A DNA stretch of 64,000 nt from Planctomycetota bacterium. GTDB lineage: Bacteria; Planctomycetota; UBA1135. The translations under genes were made by a program, and so were the position numbers. The stretch lies in assembly GCA_004295085.1 (NCBI GenBank), contig SHNF01000018.1, positions 62,001 through 126,000 of the forward strand. The letters run 5' to 3'. Below the pieces are notes generated by a model. That model searched no databases and was not told where the DNA came from. It worked only from the letters and a program-made list of their open reading frames with translations. Shown here piece after piece: positions 46,247 to 53,793 of this stretch (position 1 is the stretch's first letter; each line of letters begins with the position of its first letter).

Positions 46247-46879
46247 ATGGGCATCGCCGAAAGACGGGAGCGTGAGCGACAGGAAGCGCAGGGCAGGATC
46301 CTGGACGCGGCCCGGGAGCTGTTCGTGGCGCACGGCTACGAGGCCGTTTCCATGCGCCAGATCGCGGAACGGGCCGAGTACTCGCCGGCGGCTCTGTACT
46401 TCCACTTCGAGGACAAGAAGGCGCTGTTCCGGGCCCTGTGCGAGCAGGACTTCCGGGCCCTGGCGCAGCGTTTCCAGGGCGTGGCCGGGATCGCCGATCC
46501 GCTGCAGCGCCTGGCGGAGATCGGCCGCGCCTACGCCGACTTTGCCTTGCGCCACCCCAACCACTACCGGCTCATGTTCATGGCGCCGAAGCCGATGGGC
46601 GCCTCCGAGTCGCTCCTGGAAAGGAACAACCCGGACGAGGACGCCTACGCCTTCCTGTTGCGGGCCGTGAAGGACGCCTGGAGCGCCGGCTGCTTCCGGC
46701 CGGAGCTGAACGACCCGGAGCTGATCGCCCAGACCCTGTGGGCGTCCATCCACGGCGTGGTCTCCCTGCACATCGTCAAGCGGGAGGAGGACGAGTGGAT
46801 CGACTGGCGATCGCCGGCCGAGGCGGTGGAGCTCATGACCGCCGCCACGCTGCGCGGCCTGGCGCGCGGGAGGCGGTGA
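46247..46879 (+). CDS. TetR/AcrR family transcriptional repressor
   Basis: A 210-residue protein. Residues ~15-60 form the DNA-binding HTH (RILDAARELFVAHGYEAVSMRQIAERAEYSPAALYFHFEDKKALFRAL split across helices 1-3). The C-terminal ligand domain includes LRHPNHYRLMFMAPKP and a Trp-containing helix (LWASIHGVVSLH), a type common among regulators of efflux pumps. It likely binds the palindrome just upstream and represses itself and the three exporter genes downstream until an inducer binds. The next gene starts one base after its stop. Confidence 0.92.
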   Translation: MGIAERRERERQEAQGRILDAARELFVAHGYEAVSMRQIAERAEYSPAALYFHFEDKKALFRALCEQDFRALAQRFQGVAGIADPLQRLAEIGRAYADFALRHPNHYRLMFMAPKPMGASESLLERNNPDEDAYAFLLRAVKDAWSAGCFRPELNDPELIAQTLWASIHGVVSLHIVKREEDEWIDWRSPAEAVELMTAATLRGLARGRR

Positions 46880-46880
46880 C

Positions 46881-48008
46881 ATGGTCAACCTCGCCCGCAA
46901 GAACCTGCTGCACGACAAGCTGCGCTTCGCCATCACGGTGAGCGGGGTGGCCTTCGCCGTGACGCTGGTCTTCGTGCAGGTCGGGCTGTTCCTCGGGCTC
47001 CTGGACAACGCCTCGATCACCATCGAGAAGATGGACGCCGACCTCTGGATCACGGCGCCGGCCACGCCGAACGTGGATTTCGGCCAGCCGTTCCCGGAGA
47101 CGCGCGTGCAGCGCGCGCGCTCGGTGCCGGGCGTCCTGCGCGCCGACAACCTGATCGTCGGCTTCATGACGGTGTCGCTGCCGACGGGCGCCCGGGAAGG
47201 CATGGTGGTGTACGCGCTCGAGAACTTCGGGCGCTGGGGCGTGCCCTGGCGGCTCGACGCAGGCCGGCTGGAGGACCTGGGCCGCGGCCAGTACATGGTG
47301 CTCGACGACGCGGCCACGCGCCGCCACGGCGCCTTCGCCGTGGGCGAGTACCGCGAGCTGCAGAACCAGCGGCTGAAGATCATCGGGCGCAGCCGGGAGG
47401 CGCGCTCCTTCACCACCACGCCCATGGCCTTCGTCGACTTCCGGCGCGCGCAGGACCTGAATCCCGACGACCTGGCCGGAAAGACCACCTACGTGCTGGT
47501 GAAGCTGGAGCCGGGAGCCGATGCGGCCGCGGTCCGCGCCGAGCTCCAGCGCCGCCTGCCGTACAACGACGTCCTCACCCGCGAGGAGTGGGCCGCGAAG
47601 TCGCGCAGCTACTGGACCGAGAGCACGGGCATCGGGCTGAACATGATCGTCACCGTGTTCCTCGGCTGCATCGTGGGCGTGGTCATCGTGGCGCAGACGC
47701 TGTACACGTCCACGATGGAGCACGTCAAGGAATTCGGCACGCTCAAGGCGATCGGCGGCAGCAACGGCGACATCTACCGCATCCTGGGCGAGCAGGCGCT
47801 CATCGCGGCGGTGGTCGGGTTCGTGCTCGGGGCCGTGAACGCGCGGCTGATCCGGCCCGCCATCGAAGGCCTGGACCTGAAGATGATCGTGCCGCCCGAT
47901 TTCGCCGTGATCGTGTTCGGCGGAACCGTGTTCCTGTGCCTGGCCGCCGCGATGGTCTCGTTCCGCAAGGTGGCCAACATCGACCCGATGCTGGTGTTCC
48001 GGAGCTGA
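46881..48008 (+). CDS. devC: ABC exporter permease, DevC/FtsX-like
   Basis: A 375-residue inner-membrane protein preceded by GGAGG seven bases upstream. It has the MacB/FtsX plan: helix 1 (FAITVSGVAFAVTLVFVQVGLF), a ~200-residue periplasmic domain, then three helices near residues 255-365, with the FtsX signature EFGTLKAIGGSNGDIYRIL. The start LARKNLLHDKLRF is typical of DevC, the permease of DevBCA exporters. With the following ATPase and membrane-fusion protein it should export a glycolipid, lipid or hydrophobic compound through an outer-membrane TolC-like channel not present in this window. Confidence 0.9.
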   Translation: MVNLARKNLLHDKLRFAITVSGVAFAVTLVFVQVGLFLGLLDNASITIEKMDADLWITAPATPNVDFGQPFPETRVQRARSVPGVLRADNLIVGFMTVSLPTGAREGMVVYALENFGRWGVPWRLDAGRLEDLGRGQYMVLDDAATRRHGAFAVGEYRELQNQRLKIIGRSREARSFTTTPMAFVDFRRAQDLNPDDLAGKTTYVLVKLEPGADAAAVRAELQRRLPYNDVLTREEWAAKSRSYWTESTGIGLNMIVTVFLGCIVGVVIVAQTLYTSTMEHVKEFGTLKAIGGSNGDIYRILGEQALIAAVVGFVLGAVNARLIRPAIEGLDLKMIVPPDFAVIVFGGTVFLCLAAAMVSFRKVANIDPMLVFRS

Positions 48009-48011
48009 CCC

Positions 48012-48689
48012 ATGGCCGCCGCCGCCCTCGAAGCCCGCGACGTCGTCAAGACCTTCCAGGAGGGCCGCGAGCCCGTGGCCGTGCTGCACGGCGTGTCCCT
48101 GGAGCTGCGCGCCGGCGAGGTGGCGGTGCTGGAAGGCCCTTCGGGCTCCGGCAAGACTACGCTGCTCTCGATCCTCGGCTGCATCCTCACGCCGACCTCG
48201 GGCAGTGTGATCGTGGACGGCCTGGAGATCGATCCGCGGCGTCCGGGCCGCCTGCCGGCGGTGCGCAAGCGCTCCATCGGCTTCGTGTTCCAGCAGTTCA
48301 ACCTGTTTCCGGCCCTGACCGCCCTGGAGAACGTCGAATATGCGCTCAACATCAAGGGCATCACCGGCGGCGCGGCGCACGCGCAGGCGGCCGCCCTGCT
48401 GGAGCGCGTCGGCCTGGCCGAGCGCGCGCGCTTCCTGCCGCGCGACCTGTCCGGCGGCCAGAAGCAGCGCGTCGCCATTGCGCGCGCGCTGGCCGGGACG
48501 CCGCCCATCCTCCTGGCCGACGAGCCGACTGCCAACCTGGACAGCCAGATCGGCACCCAGATCCTCCAGCTCTTCCGCGAGCTGGCAACACGCGAAGGGC
48601 GCGCGCTCCTGATCGTGACCCACGACCCGAAGGTGCGCGACATCGCCGACCGCGTGCTCCGCATCCGCGACGGTCGCATCGCTGCCTAG
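48012..48689 (+). CDS. devA: ABC exporter ATP-binding protein, DevA/LolD/MacB-like
   Basis: A 225-residue cytoplasmic ATPase with GGAG seven bases before the start. Walker A GPSGSGKTT, Q-loop VFQQFNLFP, signature LSGGQKQR, Walker B ILLADEPT and switch His in VTHDP are all intact. FNLFPALTALENV and TANLDSQ place it in the LolD/MacB/DevA group that powers FtsX-type permeases. Three bases separate it from devC and two from the membrane-fusion gene. Confidence 0.94.
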   Translation: MAAAALEARDVVKTFQEGREPVAVLHGVSLELRAGEVAVLEGPSGSGKTTLLSILGCILTPTSGSVIVDGLEIDPRRPGRLPAVRKRSIGFVFQQFNLFPALTALENVEYALNIKGITGGAAHAQAAALLERVGLAERARFLPRDLSGGQKQRVAIARALAGTPPILLADEPTANLDSQIGTQILQLFRELATREGRALLIVTHDPKVRDIADRVLRIRDGRIAA

Positions 48690-48691
48690 CC

Positions 48692-49615
48692 ATGAAGCAT
48701 CTCTCTTCTCTCCTCGCGCCGGCCGGCCTGCTGAGTGGCGGCGTGCTGGCGGCCTTCGTCCTGTTCGGCGACTTCCGCGGCCTGCGCCAGGAGACGCCGG
48801 ACTTCGAGCCGGAGCCGCCGTCCGGCGCCGCCCAGGCCGCACCGGCTGCGGTGGCAGCCGAAGGCCGCCTTCTGGCCTACCCGGACGCCGACGTGCAGGT
48901 CGGCGCCGAGCTGGGGGGCCTGCTCGAGCGCGTGGCCGTGGTGGAGCGCCAGCAGGTGCAGCGCGGCGAGCTGCTGGCCGAGCTGCGCGCGCACGACCGG
49001 CGCGCCGAGCTGGCCGAGGCGGAGGCCCGCGCCGCCGAGATCGAGGCCGACATCCGCCTGTTCGAGCTGGAGCTGCGCCGCATGGAGCGGCTGGCCGAGC
49101 AGGGCGCCGCCGCCCAGGCGGCCGCGGACCAGGCGCGCCGCAACCTGGAGGCGGCGCAGGCGCGGCGGCACAGCGCGGCGGCCCAGATCGAGCGCATCCA
49201 GGCCGAGCTGGACAAGACCCGCATCCTCGCGCCGATCAGCGGCGTCGTGGTGGAGCGGCTGGTGGACCAGGGCGAGACCGTCGCCGCCGGCGACCCTCTG
49301 TTCCGCATCGCCGATCTCGGCCGCCTGCGCGTCGAGGCCGAGGTCGACGAGTTCGACGCCGCGCGCGTGGCGCTGGGAGCTCCGGTGACCGTGACCGCGG
49401 AAGGCCACGAAGGCCAGGCCTGGGCCGGCGTCGTCGAGGAGATCCCGGAGGCCGTCGGCGCCCGGCGCCTGAAGCCGCAGGATCCGTCCCGGCCCACGGA
49501 CGTGCGCGTGCTTCCGGTCAAGGTCGCCCTCAGCGAGCCGGTGCCGCTCAAGCTCGGCCAGCGCGTGGAGGTGCTGCTCCACGCCGCGCCTGCCGCCCCT
49601 GCGCAGAGCAACTGA
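48692..49615 (+). CDS. devB: Membrane-fusion protein (HlyD/DevB family)
   Basis: A 307-residue protein with an N-terminal membrane anchor (LAPAGLLSGGVLAAFVLFG), an acidic Pro-rich linker, a split biotinyl/lipoyl domain (QVGAELGGLLERVAVVERQQVQRGELLAEL and ILAPISGVVVERLVDQGETVAAGDPL) flanking a ~85-residue coiled-coil hairpin rich in Ala/Glu/Arg, and a beta-barrel. This is the periplasmic adaptor of a DevBCA-type tripartite exporter, joining the DevC/DevA complex to an outer-membrane duct. Last gene of the TetR-controlled operon, ending seven bases before a convergent gene. Confidence 0.9.
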   Translation: MKHLSSLLAPAGLLSGGVLAAFVLFGDFRGLRQETPDFEPEPPSGAAQAAPAAVAAEGRLLAYPDADVQVGAELGGLLERVAVVERQQVQRGELLAELRAHDRRAELAEAEARAAEIEADIRLFELELRRMERLAEQGAAAQAAADQARRNLEAAQARRHSAAAQIERIQAELDKTRILAPISGVVVERLVDQGETVAAGDPLFRIADLGRLRVEAEVDEFDAARVALGAPVTVTAEGHEGQAWAGVVEEIPEAVGARRLKPQDPSRPTDVRVLPVKVALSEPVPLKLGQRVEVLLHAAPAAPAQSN

Positions 49616-49622
49616 GCTGACT

Positions 49623-50690
49623 TCAGGACGGCTCCCGGCCCTCGGCCGCCACCCGCGCTTCCTCGCGCGCCGCGGCAGTGGCCGCGACCTGCTGCAGCAG
49701 GCGCGCGTTCGCGGCCGAGAGGTCGCGCGCCCGCCGCTCGTGCGCGCCCAGCCAGAGCGCGACCAGAACCGTCATCCCGAGGCCGGAGGCCAGCACCAGC
49801 CATGGCAGGAGGGTGCGCCGGCTGGCCGCGAACTGCGGTCCGGCGCTGCATACAGCACTCCAGGCCCGCCCGCCGAAGCTCAACGGCAGCTCCGCGCGCA
49901 GGTCTTCGGCGTGGTCGCCGCGCGGCGTGTGAAGCGGCAGCGGCGCGCCCGGGTCGGTCACGTCCGCGAGCGCCACGCTCAGCCCGTCGCCGGCCAGGCG
50001 GTAGAACAGCCGCTCCGCGATGCGCTCGAGCCGCAGCCAGCCCACCACGAAGCCGCTCAGCTCGGGTCCGCGGTACACGGGGAGGGCCAGCATCATGCAA
50101 GTCTCGTCGGGCGGATCCTGGAGCCGCCGCAATGGAACACTCGCCTGCATCTCGCCGCTCGCCATGGCGCGCTCGAGCGTCGAGAGGCGGTCGGGCCCGG
50201 AGCCGAGATCGAAGCCCAGCACTCCCGCCTCCTCGCTCAGCGGCTCGGCGTACAGCACCGGATAGTGGACCACGCGCGGAGTGGCCGGAACCAGCTCGCC
50301 CTCCTCCCCCTCCTTCCGGATCACGAAATCTTCGACGCCCTCCGCGGCGGTCGCGCGCTCGAACTGCTCGCGCTCGCCCTGCGTCACGCGCGGCGCCCAC
50401 TGCAGCGCCACGATGCTCGAATAGCGCGTCAGCAGCGGCGCCGTGAAGGTCGCGAACTCGGCACGCGTGACCTCCTCGGAGGCGTTCCAGAGCGCCCGCA
50501 GCATCTCCATGGCCCAGGACTGCCGCTCCAGCTCGCCGGACAGCTCCTGCACGGCATTCCCGGCCCGCCGCTGGAGATCGGCCTCGATGCCGGCCGTCTC
50601 GAGGTGTCGGGTGACCGCCAGCCCGAGCGCAGACACCAGTCCTCCGGCCACCAGCGCCACCAGCACCGGGATCGGCAAGCGAGCTGCCAT
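49623..50690 (-). CDS. CHASE-domain sensor protein without an output domain
   Basis: A 355-residue protein. N-terminal helix (IPVLVALVAGGLVSALGLAV) and a second near residues 295-315 (LLPWLVLASGLGMTVLVALWLG) flank a ~250-residue CHASE domain with LQWAPRVTQGEREQFE, FVIRKEGEEGEL, HYPVLYAEPL, LGFDLGS and LALPVYRG, the ligand-sensing fold of many histidine kinases and cyclases. After the second helix only ~40 helical residues (RDLSAANARLLQQVA) remain, with no kinase, GGDEF or other output domain. The next gene downstream is convergent devB, so there is no room for a missing continuation. It may signal through a partner protein or be a truncated receptor. Confidence 0.83.
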   Translation of the reverse strand: MAARLPIPVLVALVAGGLVSALGLAVTRHLETAGIEADLQRRAGNAVQELSGELERQSWAMEMLRALWNASEEVTRAEFATFTAPLLTRYSSIVALQWAPRVTQGEREQFERATAAEGVEDFVIRKEGEEGELVPATPRVVHYPVLYAEPLSEEAGVLGFDLGSGPDRLSTLERAMASGEMQASVPLRRLQDPPDETCMMLALPVYRGPELSGFVVGWLRLERIAERLFYRLAGDGLSVALADVTDPGAPLPLHTPRGDHAEDLRAELPLSFGGRAWSAVCSAGPQFAASRRTLLPWLVLASGLGMTVLVALWLGAHERRARDLSAANARLLQQVAATAAAREEARVAAEGREPS

Positions 50691-50738
50691 GGCCTTCCTC
50701 GACAGAGCAGGCGGGGATGCCGCCGCGACACCACTGTT

Positions 50739-51446
50739 CTAGCCGGCCGCGGCCCGGTCCACCAGCCACAGGAGCGAGCCATCGACAGGCGCCACGCGCG
50801 CCGCCGGCGGCAGCTCCATCCCGCCGGCCGGCTGCAGCACCGAGCGCAGCGCCGCCGCCTTGTCGCTCCCAGCCACCAGGAAGATCACCCGCCGCGCCGC
50901 GTTGAGCAGGGGCAGCGTCATCGTGACCCGCCAGGCCTGGAGCTTCTCGACCCGGTTCTCCCGCACCAGCCGCTCGCGCTCCTCCAGGGCCGCCGTGCCT
51001 GGGAACAGCGACGCCGTGTGCCCGTCGGCGCCCATGCCGAGCAGCACCAGGTCGAAGCGCGGCGCCGCGCCCGGGAAGGACTCCGCCAGCTCCAGCTCGT
51101 ACTGCACGGCCGCCGCCGCCGGCTCCATCTCGCCGGGGATCCGGTGCACGAGCTCGGGCGGGATCCCAGCCGGATCCAGCAGCGCCTCCTTCACCATCCT
51201 GTAGTTGCTGTCGAGATGATCCGGCGGTACACAGCGCTCGTCGCCGAAGAAGATCTGCCAGCGGCGGAACCGAACCCCCGGAGCCGCCGCGAGCCGCTGG
51301 TACAGCATCCGAGGCGTTGAGCCGCCCGCCAGGGCGACGAAGAACGAGCCGCGCGCCGCGATGGCTTCGCCGGCCGCCCGCAGCACCTCCTCCGTCGCAA
51401 TGCGGCTCAGCTCCTCCGCGTTCTCGACCACGCGGAGGGGCTTCAC
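50739..51446 (-). CDS. pgl: 6-phosphogluconolactonase
   Basis: A 235-residue cytoplasmic protein from a GTG at 51446. Family motifs are clear: LAGGSTPRMLYQ for phosphate binding, FFGDERCVPPDHLDSNYRM and LLGMGADGHTASLFPG, whose Asp/His are catalytic. It hydrolyses 6-phosphogluconolactone to 6-phosphogluconate in the oxidative pentose phosphate pathway. No zwf or gnd gene is next to it. Length is typical of the DevB/SolA-type lactonases. This devB-type name in old literature is unrelated to the exporter adaptor upstream. Confidence 0.93.
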   Translation of the reverse strand: MKPLRVVENAEELSRIATEEVLRAAGEAIAARGSFFVALAGGSTPRMLYQRLAAAPGVRFRRWQIFFGDERCVPPDHLDSNYRMVKEALLDPAGIPPELVHRIPGEMEPAAAAVQYELELAESFPGAAPRFDLVLLGMGADGHTASLFPGTAALEERERLVRENRVEKLQAWRVTMTLPLLNAARRVIFLVAGSDKAAALRSVLQPAGGMELPPAARVAPVDGSLLWLVDRAAAG

Positions 51447-51695
51447 CGGCCACCAAAGACCGGACTTAGCTGTCTCTTGTGCAGAATGAAGTCGCGCACG
51501 ATTTGCGCGCCTGACGATCAGCCAATGCCTTCACGCACGGGCAGGAAACCTGCGCCAACGCGCGCGACGACGGAGAGGAAGAACCAGCGGCTTCGAGGCG
51601 TTTCAGTCGATCTGTCGGCGCCTTCATGGGTCAGCACAATGGCGTGCGGCAGATGAGGAGGGCGTAGGCGGGCCTATCCGTGCCTAGCTAGATAC

Positions 51696-53537
51696 CTAGT
51701 ACAGGATGCGGACCCACGCAGCCAAGGCACACGGCACTTTTGTGTCCGTCATCAGGAACAGCATGTAATGGCCTGGGATCACGAGATTCACGTCGCCGGT
51801 CGCTGGGGCAATAACCTCGATAAATCCGTTCTGCCCTCCGCTGGGAGGCTGGTGCGACCGGATCTGCAGCTCAATGACACGCTGGTCGGCGTCCCAGCCA
51901 TGCGTGACTGCCGCCGGCCGTACAAGGACGACCTTCTGGACCACGGAACCGTCAGTGGAACTGTATGAGTACTCAATAGGGAGAACGGTGGTATCGCCAT
52001 AGTGGATATTAAGATAATCGTCAGTGAGGATGGGACTCGGGTCAACGATTTGAGGTCGCGGTCCGGTCGCGCACGCGAGGTTGGGAGGCGTGAAGAGTTC
52101 ATAGCGCTTGTCCCACAGCTTATCGTTGAGATTCAACCCTCTCTCTGAACCTCCTACCAGGATCTTGCCGTTCGGAAGGAGGACCGCGATCGAATGTTGT
52201 CCGTGATCCCGAGATGCTGCGTTCATGCTGCTCCAAGAAGGAGCGCCTCTTGCAAGACGTTGCGGGTATCTGCACGCAACGATGCCTTCTTGCATCTCGG
52301 CTGCTGGTTTGCCCAACCCTCCGAATACGTAGAACACGCCGTCTGGATAGACGACGGCATTCTGATACCAGCGAGGCTCATTCAGGTCGGGCTCATCCGT
52401 CCATGGGCCAGTGTAAGGGGCAATAAACTGGAATGACTCCACGCTCTTCCAGTCAGTCTCCGCAACCTGAGGCACCCCGGCATTGCCACCGAAGATATAC
52501 ACTTTGTTATACGAGCTGGTAGTGCCATGCTGGATGCGGTCAAGAACAGCGGAACCGTAGTATCTAGGACTGTCCGTCATATTGGTAGGTGTCGTGTTCC
52601 ATGACGGCAGGACCGTAGTCTGGTGAGTGGGGTCATGGGTGAGGAGATCAACCGCCCCTCGCATCCCGACCTTGGCGATTTTACCGTCGGAAAGCATGTG
52701 CATTCGCGGGTAGACGTCCATCGGAGGGCCGCTGGACGGCCCGTTGAACACGGTCCCACCCGTCGAATTCGTCTGCCAAAGCCCCTGCACATTGGGATCG
52801 TCAGACGGAATGAAAGACATGTAAGTGTTCAAATTAACGCCGTTGTCATCATTGCCCCCGAACACCAACATTCGATCCTTCCCACCGTATTGCGCAGTAG
52901 GCACTGGTATCGCAGGCGGCATCAGCATCACCGTGGGGTACCAACGCTTCAGGTCAAGATTGGCGTTGACTTGCTGGACCCATTCGCCAACTGGCCAGAA
53001 GACCGGATCGATGGAGTTCGGAAAGAACACGTAGGTCAGCCTGCCGCCCTTGTTGATGCCGCCGTGGTCGCCGAGGTACCTTGTGTTGCCTCCAGCGACG
53101 AACAGATCGCCGTTACGGGTCCAGGAGAAGCCAGCGCAGTAGAGGTCACCCTCGCAAAGGGGTAAAGCGAACTCCTCGTTCTTGAAGTTCACCGGATTGG
53201 TGAGGTCCGCCGTGTTGATCACGGAGTACCTCTGAATCCACTGCAGCTGAGTCATGTGGTCGCAGTGGTCCGGTGGCGATTGCGATTCATTGTCCCAAAC
53301 GAGAACGTTTCCTCGGTTGGGTCCTTTAGGAAGCAGCGCGGCGTGGATGGGGTTGAACGCCTCGTTGTTGGGATTCATTGGGCTCAGGGGCCAGTCGCCC
53401 ACGGTGATCATGTGGGGGTAAGGGCCCTCCCAGCTACCGAAGTTGCACGGATCGATGCCTCCCTGGACTTCCGCAGCCGGAAGGTGACTGAGCGGCAAAA
53501 CAAAGAGAATGGTGAGAATGAGAAGAAGAGGCTTCAT
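51696..53537 (-). CDS. Copper-radical-oxidase-like (galactose/glyoxal oxidase) paralogue with altered axial tyrosine
   Basis: A 613-residue secreted protein with signal peptide LLLILTILFVLPLSHLPAA. Kelch-type propeller plus C-terminal DUF1929 E-set domain, as in the gene at 6525-8117, and the same ALLPKGPNRGNVLVWD block. Active-site positions: C134 in LYCAGF and Y200 in RWYPTV can still form the cross-link, and H546 in VTHGWDADQR is present, but the motif expected as Y-H reads Q447-H448 (DHGQHSIAVLLPNGK) after a two-residue insertion. Loss of the axial Tyr would change or abolish copper redox chemistry. The gene lies in the low-GC block, divergent from an FG-GAP gene. Confidence 0.85.
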   Translation of the reverse strand: MKPLLLILTILFVLPLSHLPAAEVQGGIDPCNFGSWEGPYPHMITVGDWPLSPMNPNNEAFNPIHAALLPKGPNRGNVLVWDNESQSPPDHCDHMTQLQWIQRYSVINTADLTNPVNFKNEEFALPLCEGDLYCAGFSWTRNGDLFVAGGNTRYLGDHGGINKGGRLTYVFFPNSIDPVFWPVGEWVQQVNANLDLKRWYPTVMLMPPAIPVPTAQYGGKDRMLVFGGNDDNGVNLNTYMSFIPSDDPNVQGLWQTNSTGGTVFNGPSSGPPMDVYPRMHMLSDGKIAKVGMRGAVDLLTHDPTHQTTVLPSWNTTPTNMTDSPRYYGSAVLDRIQHGTTSSYNKVYIFGGNAGVPQVAETDWKSVESFQFIAPYTGPWTDEPDLNEPRWYQNAVVYPDGVFYVFGGLGKPAAEMQEGIVACRYPQRLARGAPSWSSMNAASRDHGQHSIAVLLPNGKILVGGSERGLNLNDKLWDKRYELFTPPNLACATGPRPQIVDPSPILTDDYLNIHYGDTTVLPIEYSYSSTDGSVVQKVVLVRPAAVTHGWDADQRVIELQIRSHQPPSGGQNGFIEVIAPATGDVNLVIPGHYMLFLMTDTKVPCALAAWVRILY

Positions 53538-53759
53538 GGCTTCGTTGGAGGACGGGAGTGGTCATGGCTAACGACGAACGAGCGAGGATATGTGCCGAGT
53601 CAGTTTTGTCAAGTCGGCGCCCTTGGAGTCCAGCTTCGGCCTGACCACGCCTCTTGGCTGTTGGAGTCCTGAGCCGATTAGCGTAGGCCGCGATGGATCA
53701 TCAGGCCCGCGCTTTGGGAAGCTGCATACGTCCTTCCTGCGTTTCGTATACTGGAATCG

Positions 53760-53777
53760 AGCTGATGTTCATCAGCT
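53760..53777. promoter_or_regulatory. 18-bp palindrome upstream of the FG-GAP gene
   Basis: AGCTGATG-TT-CATCAGCT, a perfect inverted repeat 16 bases before the ATG at 53794. It could be an operator, or a hairpin in the mRNA leader that hides the ribosome site. No matching regulator gene is nearby. Confidence 0.4.
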
Positions 53778-53793
53778 TCATACCCCTCCAGCC

